In this document: positions 29,421-41,800 of the stretch, one piece after another
Position numbering within the stretch: the first letter of the stretch is position 1
How the letters are laid out: each line of letters opens with the position of its first letter
Assembly: GCA_009829735.1 (NCBI GenBank)
Contig: CM020619.1
Coordinates: 316,590 to 380,589 of the forward strand
Source of the DNA: Pyropia yezoensis
Taxonomy: Eukaryota > Rhodophyta > Bangiophyceae > Bangiales > Bangiaceae
Direction: 5' to 3'
Length of the DNA stretch: 64,000 bases
Notes under the pieces: generated by a model
Told to the model about the DNA's origin: nothing
The model's database searches: none
Seen by the model: the letters and a program-made list of their open reading frames with translations, nothing else
Translations under genes and position numbers: made by a program

Positions 29421-32100
29421 GGAAGTTGATGGCTTTCTGTGTTGGGGGCATTCTGGTGATGCATGGTGGCGGGGTTTTTCTTTGGGAGAGAGCGGCTACG
29501 GCGATGGCGGCGGGGTTTTTGTTTGGGCGAGGGCGGCTACGGCGATGGCGGGCGGTTTGATAGCTGGACGGGGAGGCGGAGGGAGGGTCCGTCGGGGCTA
29601 GGGGAAACGGGCAGGGTAAAGTCTCTGTTTGAATTGAAGTCGAGTGGGAGGTGGCGAAACCAGTGGCGGCGGTGTGAGCCGCCGGCGCCGGCGCCCGCGT
29701 CAGCGCCGGGTTTTATTTTCCGTTGCGGGCGCAGGGGGGCTGGCGCGGTGGCTCCTCTGGGCAGGAGCAATATGAGGGACGGGGCGGGTAACTTCTGGTG
29801 GAGTGGGAGAGGGAGGAAAATGGTGTTGGGATGGTGCAGGGCGTCGCGCGGGCCGATCTTGGGGGGGGCCTTGGGAAGGTCTGCCCGATAGACCAAACAG
29901 CATCGATGCTCAAAGCACGAAGTGCCTTGATGCGATGTCGTGCACTTCCGCCCCTTCTCGACGCATGACCCCCCCCCACTCCCTGCACACGGAGGACGCC
30001 TTCCCCTTTGTTTCCTGGGTCCGTGCACTGTGGGTGCCTGTGGAAAACCCACTCCACGTGGGCACGCCCCCCCGAGCTGCACTCCACCTGCCGAAGGTGG
30101 AACCGCCAGAGGCAAGCGGGCTGGAGGGGGCTGCCTCCCCAATGCTCCCAGTCCAGGAGAGGGGTCCAGGAGGGGACGGGGGGGGAGAGGCTCCTTCATT
30201 AAGAGGCGTGGGGGGCCCTGCCACAGATGCCTGAACAGGCAAGGGGCACTTGAAGACCAGGCTTCTTCGTACTCCAATCAAACGAGCCCATAACATGGAA
30301 CACTTTCCCCAAGAACAGCGTTCTCAAAAACAGGGACCCGCTTACGGAAAAAGGTCCTCAAAGCAATGGCCTCCAGCCGTCCGCGGGCTCCTCCCCGAAT
30401 TCGAGCACCCCTCTTCTAAGCCTCAGTTAGCACATGGGCCCGGACCGACCCCCGAGCGGGCGAAAAAAGTGCGAACAGGATGGCCACATTTCAGGGTTGA
30501 CAGCCGCCGGTCCACCCGGGGTGCCCCTGAGAGAGGTACACCGGCCGGGAGACACACGGACCTCATGAGTTCTCGTGGGGCTCTGTCATCCTTCTGTCAG
30601 CATGGCGGCCGCGGACCCCGGTCTCCTGCCCGGGCCCGAGCCAAGAAGGACCTCCACGTATCTCTTTTGTGCAACGCACCATAGGTACATCTCGCCATCC
30701 CATTAGCCAGAGATTATGAAAAGTGTAAGTTTTAACACCTATGCAAATTAGCACCAATGAGAACCCCCCACGAGCGCAAGTGGGGCTGATCGCAAAGCTC
30801 AACGACACTTGCGCCCTGCCACAGCCAACACAGGTCGCGGGTCGGGGTGGCCACCCTTCGCCGCGTGACCGTGCCTACCCCAGCTTTCAGGGGGCCCACG
30901 GCGTCAGAGGGGAAGGAGGAGTCATTGCCGGGACGAGTGGCGTCGTTGGGGGGCGCATGGGCACCACACGTGGGAGACCCCCCACCCCAGTCATCTCTTC
31001 CCCAGTACCCCCTATTTCGGACCCCCACTCCTCATTCTACCCAATCTCATTCCGCTCCTTGTCGTAGAGGCCACTCACTCACGGCCACCGCCTCCCACAA
31101 TCATTCCAGCTGTCGCTACCACGACGCAACACTGCGCTCCACCGACACGACCGCGACGATAGCAGAGTTGGCACGTCGCGCAACCAGGCGGAAGCCGGTT
31201 GAACAGCTGCCCATCGCGGCCGTACTCTTATCCAACTGACGCTCCCGACAACGCACACAGCGGAGACGGCCGGGCAAGGGCACAGCTCCGTCCAGCTGCG
31301 CTACTGCCTTGCCCACCTCCCTGTGCCCAGCGTTCGCCTTCCTTCTGTGGACTTTCTGCTTTGGCTGGCCGCGGCGGGCCGGGTTACCCACCGTCACCTG
31401 TGAGCCCTTACCGCAGCGCAGCGCAGCGCAGCTCTCCAAATCGCACCTTGTTTAGCGCGCCGAACCCTGACGTAGCATCAAACTCCGGATTTTGGCAGAA
31501 GTATCTACACCCACGGAAGTCTCTTGAATAGCCCATTAAGGCACAAACTTCCACGAGTAGGACTCATAAACGGCTATTTGCTTCCCTGGGGATGAGTCTT
31601 TCTCGCATTTGCACATCCGTTTACCACCACTTTTGTACTTCAGACTCACCTTAAGCTGGAATGGTGCCTGATTGCCCTTCCTTTCCAGGCTAACACGAGG
31701 CTAACACGGGGTCTTCAGGAGGTGATCCACTGTGGACGAACACTTGTCATGATTGTGGCGGTGTGTGCTACTTCATGGTCCACGAGGTAGTGAGACCATC
31801 TGTCAATTTCCCCCTTCATGGTATTTCCAGCAGTAGGTCCACGAGCACAGGGACTCCGCTTACAAGTGCCGAGCAGCTGGGCGTTCCCGTCGCCACCCCT
31901 GTTGTCGCGAGCTGGCTGAAATAATCAACCAGGCTTGTCTGGCCATCGATGCTGTGACCTGAGCACCGTCCCACCTGCTCAGGACGGATGTTTGTGGCAC
32001 CAGCGGAAAGAACGGATGGCGTTCGCGATAAGCCTCGTTCTGTCAGTGCTAGGCGAACGCTGACTCAACGGTGGGCCCGCCGTTCACCAGTTTGCTAGCT
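29421..32100. other. Intergenic, no recognisable gene
   Basis: Ordinary-complexity DNA of lower GC than the genes. Open frames are short, conflict in strand and contain no recognisable domain. A short GCGCA repeat lies at about 31412-31428. Confidence 0.4.
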
Positions 32101-32269
32101 AGCGCTCCATCCGCTCGGCCGCCGTTGAGCTACCGCTCGGGTTGGCACCGTTTTCAGACCATCCGTCTCAGTCTGGACTGCCCGCCGGCGTGACGGGGGT
32201 GTTGCGCGGGGTGGGGGGGTGGGGGGCCAGTGGGGGGGGGGGGTGGGCGAGAGCGGGTGGGCGGCACGT

Positions 32270-32305
<36 letters not shown>

Positions 32306-32804
32306 GGGAAGCCGGTGGGCGGGCGGGCGGCGCCTCGTGACCCCGCCCACTGCGGCTGATCCGGTTGCCGTCGAGGTGGTGCGCGGTGGGGGGGGGGAGG
32401 TGGAGGGGGTGGGGAGGAGTGGCGGGGGGGGCGACGAGTCAAAGGTGGGGGGGCGACGACTGGGGGAGTGGGGGGAGGGGGAGGGGGGGGGGGAAAGCAC
32501 TGGGGTGGTGGCGGTGGTGGAGGAGGAGCGGAAGGGGATGGGCGGAACGGGGGGGGAAGGGGATAGGCGGAACGGGCGGGGGGGGGGGGGGAGGCCTCGG
32601 TCGGCCGCCGCCGGACCGGCCGCCACCCCACCCCACACCCCACACTCCCCGACCGACACACCCCACACTCCCCGACCGACACACTGCCCCCCCCACTCCC
32701 GCACGGGATCCCCCGCCGCACCGCCAGGCGGCCGTCGGGCGGTGGCAAGCCAGTGGGCGGCGCGCCGCCGCTGCGCCGCCGCTGCGCGGCCGCACCAGTG
32801 GCGG

Positions 32805-32843
<39 letters not shown>

Positions 32844-32895
32844 GGGGGCGTCAACGGTGGGCGGCCGCCCCGCCGCGCCGCGCGCCGGGCGTACG

Positions 32896-32925
32896 GTACA
32901 GTAGGTACAGTATGTGTGTACAGTA
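32896..32925. promoter_or_regulatory. Three GTACAGTA motifs
   Basis: Copies at 32896-32903, 32905-32912 and 32918-32925. The same octamer recurs at 45827-45849 and 60483-60496 in divergent promoter regions. Confidence 0.4.
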
Positions 32926-33979
32926 GTACACGCAGGCCTGGGCAGTGGCGCCGTTCCGTCCGTGCAGTGACAGGGTCAGTGCCTCTCTCTTTTCCTGTTC
33001 TCTCCTGCCTCTCTTTTTTTTTTTTTTTGTCTTGCCAAGGCGCCGCGTGGGGGTAGGTAAGTAGGCCCCTGGTGTGGGGCGGGTGGGCGGCACGGCACGG
33101 CCGGCGGTGGGGCGCCGCCGCGACCGCCACGGCAGCGGCGGCGACGGCGGCGGCGTCGAGGACGGCGACGGCAGCGACGGCGGCTGTGGCGGCGACGGCG
33201 GCGACGGCGGCGGCGGCGGCGGCGGCGAGGACGGTGTGGGGCTGCGGCGCCGGCGGCGCGGCAGCGGCGCAGCCGAGTGTCCCTCTTGCGACGCACACAC
33301 GCTTGCGACGCACACGCGGCGGCGGCGACGGCGGCGGCGGCGGCGCCCCGTGTTCCTCTCTCGCTTCTTTTGCTTTGGCACGCCGTCCCGCGACGGCCGG
33401 CCGCGACGCGCATCGACAGCGGCGGCGGTGGCTAGGACACCCCCCCCCCCCCCCCCCCCGTGCCCCCCCCCCCCGCACCCCCTTCCCGCTGTGGGGGGTG
33501 CGAGCACGTACGGCTTCGCGGCAGGGGGGGGGGGTGACGGTGTCTGGGGGCGGAGGCGTGGTGCGCGGCCGCCCGAGGCGGGCGGGGCGGGGCGGAGCAG
33601 GGCGGGGCAGGGCAGGGCAGACGGGCCGTCGCCGGTCGGGCGGTCCAGTCCAGTCTGGTCCGTCTGGGACGGTACGGCACGTACGGTACCGCTGCCCAGT
33701 GGCGTAGAGATGGGGGGGGCGACCGGCATGCTTGGCCAGCGCGCGGGTAGCTAGAGGGTGCGGCGGCAGGGCGCGCCGGCGCCGGCGCCGGCGCCGGTGC
33801 CCACCACCGTCGGCGCCACGATGAACAAGTCAAGAGGGGGGGGGGGGGGGGTGCGGGCGTATGGGCAGGGACGTGGTCGACCGGCGGGCCTCGCGGGGGC
33901 CCTCCCCCCCCCCCCCCCCCGCCCGGGGGGGGGGGGGCCCGGGGGGGGGGGGCGGGGCCCGGGGGGGGCGCCCCCCCGG

Positions 33980-34027
<48 letters not shown>

Positions 34028-34504
34028 CTCTTGTGGAGGGCGCCTAGGGACAGCACAGGGGCGGAACCGTCCCCGGCCGGCGGCGACGCGCCCGCGCGCT
34101 CGCCCAGTGTGCACGGCGCGCGGGCGCCGTGGCGCATTCCGAGCGTGGCCCACCGGGGGGGGAGGGCCACCACCACCCCGTCGGCGTTTGGGGGGGGGGG
34201 GGGGGGAGGAGCTGACCCTCCACGCCGCCGCCACCGCCGCCGGCGCGTCGGACCGGGGGGGAATAAGTGGCACTACCGCCAGTGCGTGTGGCGGGCCCAG
34301 CTCCGTGGCTGTGGCTCCCCACGCCGCGGCCACGGCGGGGGGAGTGGTGGGGCCCTGGGGGTGTGCCCGCGGCACCGGCGGCGCGGCGGCCGGCGAGCCG
34401 CGGCGGGTCCAGCCCGCTTTGGTGGGGGGGGGGGGGGGGGGGGGGGCGGTGGGACAAGCGCCCCACCCCATCGGGCGTGCCAGGCCGGGTCGGCCGCTCG
34501 CGCT

Positions 34505-34607
34505 GGGAGGGGTGGTCGTGTGGGCAGGGGGGAGCGGCGGGGGAGCGGGGTGGATGGGAGGGGTGGTCGTGTGGGCAGGGGGGAGCGGCGGGGGAGTGGG
34601 GTGGATG
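34505..34607. repeat. 51-bp tandem duplication
   Basis: Two near-identical 51-bp units starting GGGAGGGGTGGTCGTGTGGG, differing by one C/T, plus a partial third. Confidence 0.75.
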
Positions 34608-35265
34608 GGAGGGGGAGCGGGGTCCCCGCCGGCCACCGCCCCGCCCATCATCCCCCAGTCGCTCGTACGCCCCCACGTCGGTGGCAATGGCGGCGGCGGC
34701 CGGTGGGTGGCCAAGCAAAGAGCAGGGCGTGGGCGTAGGGCCGTCAGTGCCCCCCCCCCCTGCGGGAGGTTTGGGCTCGCCCTTGGCCCCTCCCTTCCCC
34801 CGCCCCCGCTCCACTGCCCACTTTTGGCAAAGCCCGTTTGGACGGCCGCGCTGCGCGGGCGGCGTGCACACACAAAAAACGATGCCCCTCGTGCCCACGC
34901 GCAGCGGGGGGGCGGGGGGGGGGGGGGGGGGGGTGGGGGAGTATGATGGATGGCAAGGACCGAGAGGGGGAGGGGGGTGGGGAGAGGGGGGGGGGGGGGG
35001 GGCAAGTCGGCGGCGGTGCGTCCAGAGCCGGCGTCAGGAGCGGTCACAGCAGCACAGGAAAAAAAAAAAAAAAGAGGAAGGGTGAGCGACAAAAATAAAA
35101 GAGAGAGGGAGGCGGAGGTGCGGGTGGGGAGGGAGGGAGGGGGGTGAGAGCGCGTGTGGTGGTGGGGAAGGGGCGTGGCCCTCGTCCGGCCGGCGCACGT
35201 TGCGCGCGGTCGCTCGCCATGCCGGCGGTGCCCGGGACCGCCTGTCGGGTGTGCCACGGGCATTG

Positions 35266-35478
35266 TCAGAGGCGGTCGGGTCCCCCCCCCCCCCCTCCCT
35301 CCCACCCTCCTCCCCCTCCTCCTCCCCCCCCCTCCTCCTCCCACTCAAGGTCCACACCCGCCACGCCCCGCCGCCCCCCCCCCGCGGCGGGGCGGTGCCG
35401 CTTGTGCGCCCCCGCCCGCCGCCCGTCGCCGCCGCCGCCGCCGCCGCCGCTGCCGCCGCTGCCGCCGCTGCCGCCGCT

Positions 35479-35510
<32 letters not shown>

Positions 35511-35814
35511 GCGGGCGCGCGCCGGTGGCACGCCCGTGCCGCCGCTGGGCCAGCGGCCCGTCGGCGGCGGCGGCGCCGCCGCCGCCAGTGGCCGTCGACG
35601 TAGACACAGTGGACGATGCGGACGATGCCGGGTCGCCGGGGGGGGGGGAGCCGGCGTCGTGCCGGTATCTGCCGCCCGCCGCCGCTGCCGCCGCCGTGAC
35701 GGCCGTCGCACCAAGCCGCGGGCGGTGGTGGGCGGCGGCGCGGCGGTCGGCCGCCGTCGCGGGCGGCGGGTGGGGGTCCCCGTCGCTGCCGCTGCCGCCA
35801 ATGGTGCTCCAGCT

Positions 35815-35852
<38 letters not shown>

Positions 35853-38800
35853 CGCCGTCGGGGGTGCTGCCCAGGCTGTCGGTGGGGGACGTCTCCTCCC
35901 CCCCGCCGCCGTCGTCCACCCCCCCCCCGCGACCGGTGGCGCGGCGGTGCAGGATGGACGGCCGGGACAGCCGCGCGGCGGCGGCCGACCGCTTGGCGCC
36001 CACGACGCGGGGGGGGGTGTCGGCCGCTGCGCGCCGGCCGCCGCCGCCGTCCCCGCGCGCCACCACCACCACCCGCCGCCGGGCGGCGGCCGCCGCAGCG
36101 CCACTGACGGGGGGGCCCGCCGGCCGGGGGGGCGGCGCCGCCCCGCCGCCCCGCGCGGCGGCGGCCGTCGCCCGCCCGTCGGCGGCGGCACGGCGGGCGG
36201 CGCCGGCGCGCGCGCGCGCCGCCGCCGCCGCCGCCGCGCGGGCCACCGACGAGGGCGTCCCCGCCGCGCCAACACCAACACCAACACCAACACCGCCGCC
36301 GCCGCCGCCCGCGAGGGGGGGGGGACGGCGGCGGCGGCGGGGTGTCTCTGCCGCCACCGCCCCCCCCGCGCCGGCTGGTAGTCGACCCGGAGCGGGGTGG
36401 GGGGGGGGGCAGGCGCCGCCGCCACCGCTGCTGTGGCGGTGGCGGTGGCGGTCGACGGGAGTGGGCGGGGGACGGGGGGGGGGGCGAGTGGGTGCGCCCC
36501 GGTTGCCGCCCCGGCTTTGCCGCCGCCGCCGCCGGCTACGGCGGCTGCGGCTGCCAGTGGTGGGGGTGGTGCGGGAGCGGCGGTCGGGACCGCCGCCTCG
36601 GCGGGGGGGGGTGCTACCCCCGCCGGTACAATGGGCGCCGCCCCCACTGGCACGGCGGGCGACACGGCCATGAGGGTGGGGGATGCCGCCGCTGCTGCTG
36701 CGACCGCGGCCGCGGCCGCCTCCTCTGCCGCTCTGGGTCTTGCTACCACCACCGCGGCGGTGGCGCCGGCGGCCGTGTCACTCGTGGGGGTGAGCCCCGA
36801 CGGGGACATGGCAACGGTCATGGTGGCGTCCTCGGGGCTGGCCCCGCCGCCGCCGCCGCCGCCAATGGCGTGCACCGCCGCCGGCGACATGTCCTCGGTC
36901 ATGTAGACGTCCCGGTCGGCCGCCGCGGCGGCCGGCCCAAACACCCCCCCCCCCCCCCCCCCCGCCGCCGCCGCCGCCGCCCCGGCGGCGGGTGGGGTGC
37001 ACTCGGCCATGGGCGACCCGTCGGGCGCCCCCCCCGCCGTGGCGGCGGCGGCGGCGGCGGCGGCGGCGTCTGCCAGCGCGTCGGGGCGGCGGGCGGCGAG
37101 CCACCGCAGCAGGGCGTGGGCGTAGGCCGGGTCGGGCGCCCGGCCGGCGGCCGCCGCCACCGCCGCGGCGGCCGCCGACTCCAGCGCCCCCACCCGGGCG
37201 GCCGCCGCCGCCGCCGCCTGCCGGCCGCCCCGCTCGGCGGCCAGCGCGGCGCGGGTGGCGTCCACCTCGGCGCGCAGCCGCGACGCCGTCGCCGCCGCCG
37301 CCGGCTCGGCGTCCGCGGCTGCCGCGGCGACGGCGGCAGCGGTGGCGGCGGCGGCGGCGGCGGCGGGGGCGGCGGCGCCGTCCGTGTCCCGCGCCTCGTC
37401 GGCAGCCGCAGCAGCGGCCTGGCGCCCCTCCTCGACAGCGGCCGCTTCCGCCGCCGCCGCAGCAGCAGCAGCGCGCTCCCGGTCAGCCTCTTCGCGGTGC
37501 GCCCGGTCGGCCGCCGCCGCCGCCACCGCCGCTGCTGCGGCCGCCTCAGCCGCGGCGCGCTCCCGGTGCGCGGCGGCCGCGTCGTCGGCGGCGGCCGCGG
37601 CGCCCCCCTCTGCCGCCGCCAGCCGTGACCGCAGCCGCCGCGCGTCGGCGTCGGCGGCTGCCGCCGCGCCGCGCGCGTCGGCGGCCGCCGCGACCGCCGC
37701 CGCGACCGCCGCCGCGGCGGCGCCCGCCTCGGCCACTGCCGTCTCCTCAACCGCCACCCGCGCGGCGCGGTCGCGCGCCGCCTCGTCCGCGGCGGCCGCC
37801 GCCGCCGCCCGGTGCCGGTGCGCCTCGTCGGCGGCAGCCGCCGCCGCCGCCCGATCACGGGCGGCGGCGGCGGTGGCGGCGGCCGCCGCCGTCCGGTCCC
37901 GGTCGGCCGCGTCGGTGGCGGCGGCCAGCGCGGTGCGGTCGCGCGCCGCCGCGTCGGCGGCGGCGGCGGCGGCCGCCCGATCCCGGGCGGCCGCGTCGGT
38001 GGCGGCGCCCAGCGCGGTGCGGTCCCGCTCCGCCGCCGCCCGCGCGGCGGCCGCGTCGGCCGCCGCCGCCGCCGCCGCCGCCTCTGCCGCCGCCGCCGTT
38101 GCCGCCGCAGAAGCCACCTCCCCTGCCGCTGTCGCGGCGCCCGCGTCGGCGGCGCGGGCCGTCTCGGCCGCCGCGGCCGCCGCGTCGGCGGTGCGGGCCG
38201 CCTCGGCCGCCGCCGCCGCCGCGTCGGCGGCGCGTGCCGTCTCGGCCGCCACCGCCTCCTCGTCGGCCGCGCGTGCCGCCTCGGCCGCCGCCGCTGCCTT
38301 GGCGGCGCGGGCCGTCTCGGCCTGTGCCTCCTCCGCGGCGGCCGCCGCCGCCGCCGCCGCCTTTACGTCGGCCGCCTCTGCCCGCCGCGTCGCGGCAGCC
38401 ACCTCCTCCGTAGCGGCGGCGGCGGCGGCCGCCGCCTTGGCGTCGGCCGCCTCTGCACGCCGCGTGGCGGCAGCCACCTCCTCCGCAGCGGCCGTCGCCG
38501 CGGCCGCTGCCTCTGCGTCGGCCGCTTCCGCCCGCCGCGTGGCGTCAGCCACCTCGTCCACGGCGGCCGCCGCCGCCGCCGCCGCCTTTGCGTCAGCCGC
38601 CTCTGCCCGCCGCGTCGCCGCAGCCGCCTCCTCCACGGCGGCCGCCGCCGCCGCCGCCGCCTTTGCGTCGGCCGCCTCTGCCCGCCGCGTCGCGGCAGCC
38701 GCCTCCTCCACGGCGGCCGCCGCCGCCGCCGCAGCCTTTGCGTCGGCCGCCTCTGCCCGCCGCGTCGCGGCAGCCGCCTCCTCCACCGCGGCGGCGATGA

Positions 38801-41800
38801 TCGCCGCCGCCTTTGCGTCGGCCGCCTCTGTCCGCCGCGTCGCCGCCGCCGCCTCCTCCATGGCCGCGGCGGCCACCGCCGCCGCCTTTGCGTCGGCCGC
38901 CTCTGCCCGCCGCGTCGCCGCCGCCGCCTCCTCCCCCGCCCGCCGGGCGTCTGCCTCTGCCCGCCGCCGGGCGGCGCGCTCCCGCTCCACCGCCGCCGCC
39001 CCCTCTGTCGCCGCCGCCCGCGCCGCCGCCAGCTCCGTCGCCGCCGCCGTCGCCGCCGCCGCCGCAGACCGCCCCCCCGCCGTCGCCGCGTCGGCGGCCG
39101 ACCGGCGGCACGCCGCCGCGTCGGCGGCGGCGGCGGCGGCGCGGCCATTGGCGGCGGCGGCACGGCCGTCGGCGGCGGCGGCAAGGTCATCCGCGCGGGT
39201 GACCGCCGCGCGGGCGGCGGCGGCGGCGGCGCGCTCGCGGGCCACCGCCGTCGCCGCCGCCGCCCGCTCCTTGCGGAGTCGCCCGGGGGTGGCCGCCGCG
39301 GCGGCCGCGTCGGCGGCCGCCGTCGCCGCTGCCGCCGCCGCGCGGCGGCCGTCGGCCTGCCGGCCCGACCGCTCGGCGGCGACCGCCGCCCGGAGGTCCT
39401 CCACCTCTGCCCGCAGGCGGCCTGTCTCGGCGGCCGACGCGGTCGCCGCCGCTGTCGCCGCCGCCACCGCCGCGTCGCGGTCGGCGGCGGCGGCGGTCGC
39501 CTCGGCGAGGCGGTCCGTCACCTCCTCCAGCTGCGCTTGGAGCCCTGCAATGCGGGCGGCGGCCGCCGCCGCCGCGGCCGCCGCCTCGGCCCGCACTACT
39601 TCCTCCCCCGCAGAGGCGCGGCGGACAATCGCCGCCGCCTGCGCCGCCGCCCCCGCCACGCTCGCATCGTCGTCGGAGCAGTCGGCCAGCGCGGCTGCTG
39701 CCGCGGCGGCCGCCTCGTCCAGCCGCGCCCGCAGGGCGGTGGCACGGCCCGTGGCGGCGGCGGCCGCCGCCGCCGCGTCCTTGGCATCGGCCTCCGCGGC
39801 GGCCTGCCGTGCGGTAAGCGACGCGATGTGCGCGCGCTTGGCCGCCGCCGCCGCCGCCGCCGACGCCGCCGCCGCCGCCGCCGCCGAGGCAGACCCGCCC
39901 GACAGGCGGCCGCCGCCGTCGGCACGAGCCCCCCCGCCCCCCAGCAGCGGCGGGGGGGCGACGCCCAGCTCCACCCGCGCCGCGTCGGCACCCCACCGGA
40001 GCGTCGACGCCGTCTCGTCTGCCTCGCTCTCCTCTGGCGCGATGTTAACAAACAGCAGCACCTTGCCCGTGGGCCCCAGGCAGCGGGCGAGGAGCTTGGT
40101 CAGCGCCGACTCGCGGTACCCGACGTAGGCGTCCTTGGCGGCGAGCGCCTGGAAGAGCTTGCCGAGCACCGAAAGGCTCCCGTTGATCGCCACCGACTCG
40201 TCCCGCCGCACGCCACTCGCTTCCGTCCGCTTGTTGCGCTCTGAGCCGGCCAGGTCCACCAGCACCAGCTGCCCCGTCGTCGTTGTCGACGTCGTCTCCC
40301 CTGTGGACGTGCCGGCGGTGGTGGTGGTGGTGGTGGTGGTGGTGGTGGTGGTCACGTCGAGGATGACCAGCAGGTGGGACCGCGACGACGCGTCATTCAT
40401 GCGCGTCGCCGCCGACGCGCGGGCGGCGGCGGCGGTGGCCAGCAGCCGCAGCACCTGCGCGGGGCTGGCCACCCGCCGTACCGTTGCGGCGGGCGCGATC
40501 CACCCCTTGCCGGGCAGCGACGGGTCCAGCGCCAGCTCCACGGTGCGCCCGCCGCCGGCGCCGGCGCCCAGCGACGGCCGCCCCATTGACGTGCGGCCAC
40601 GGGGGGGGAGGAGGCTCCCGTCGGCCGGCCGCCGCGGCCGGTGGACGGGCACGCTCGCCGACCGGGGCACCCGTGGCGACCGGCCGGCTGCGGCTGCTGC
40701 TGCCGCCGCCGGGTGCCGCCCCGCACTATCACCGCCGCCGACGCTGCTGCCTACGCTGCCACGACGGACCGCCGACTGCGGGGTGGACGGCGCCGCCTGC
40801 GGGGTCGACGGCGCCGCGCCCCCCGCCGCCGCCGCCGCCGGTTCCCCCACCGGCAGGTCGGCCGGCGGCGCGCCGACCAGCAGGTCCCGGACCGACTCGT
40901 TGTATACCTCGAGGATCCGCACCGCCATTGTCGCCGTCACCCCCCGCTCGGCGGCAAGGGCAAACAGGTCGGTCAGGGCGCGGCCAACGACGCCCGGCTC
41001 CCCCCCCCCCCCCCCCGCTGCCGCCGCCGCCGCCGCCGGCGTGCCCATCATCGTGTGCGTCTTGCCCGACCCCGTCTGGCCATACGCCATGAGGCAGACG
41101 CTCCCCCCCCCCAGGGCGGCGCCCACCACCCCCGCCGTCGCCTCGTACACCGCCGCCGTTGGGGTGTCGGGCGGGAAGACGCGGCCAAACTCGTACGCCC
41201 CCCGCCCCGCCAGCGTCACCACACACCGCGCCTCCTCCCCACCCCCTGCCGGCGGCGGGGGCACCCCCACCGCCAGCCGCGCGGCCGCCGCCCCGCCCCG
41301 CGGCGGCCGCACGCGGCAGAGCACCCGCACGGCGCCGCGGGCGTCCTGGAGGGCCTCAAAGTGCCGGCGGCGGTCCGTCCAGGCGCGGAGGTAGGCGCGG
41401 TCCGCGGCGGCGCGGTCCGCGTCGGCGGCCGCCACGTCGGCGCGGAGGCGCTCGGCCACCTCATTCGCCGCGGCGACTGCCGACAGGCGCGCCGCCGCCC
41501 GCGCCGCCGCCTGGGAGGCGGCGGCGGTGGTGGCAGCGGCAAGGTCCGCGGCGGCCGCCTGCTGCGCCGCCGCCATCTCTGCCGCCGCCGCCGCCTGCCG
41601 GGCGTGGAGGGCGGTCACCACAGACGCCGCCTGTCGGCGCGAGGCCGCCGCCTCGGCGCGGGCGGCGGCCGCGTCGGCGCGCGCCGCCGCCACCGCCGCG
41701 GCGGCGACGTCGTCGTCGGCGGCGGCGGCGGCGGCAGCCGCGGTGGTGGTTGTAGTGGTGGTGGTGGGGGTGGTGGTAGTAGTGGGGATGGTCGTGGCGG

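Larger units (their letters stand above)
32101..35265. repeat. G-rich low-complexity spacer with the longest poly-G tracts
   Basis: Contains G35 (32270-32304), G37 (32806-32842), G46 (33981-34026) and G23 (34424-34446), triplet repeats (about 33115-33240), a T15 tract (about 33009-33027) and GC boxes (33575-33620). Long frames are Gly/Arg/Pro/Ala strings. No gene supported. It lies 3' of the kinesin gene. Confidence 0.6.

Noticed and set aside
32168-34946. Several frames of 200-500 codons
   Set aside because: Gly, Pro or Arg homopolymer translations across poly-G tracts; no conserved block.
37255-40128. 957-codon plus-strand Ala/Ser frame opposite the kinesin
   Set aside because: Shadow of the Ala-rich coiled coil; the minus strand carries the motor in the same gene.
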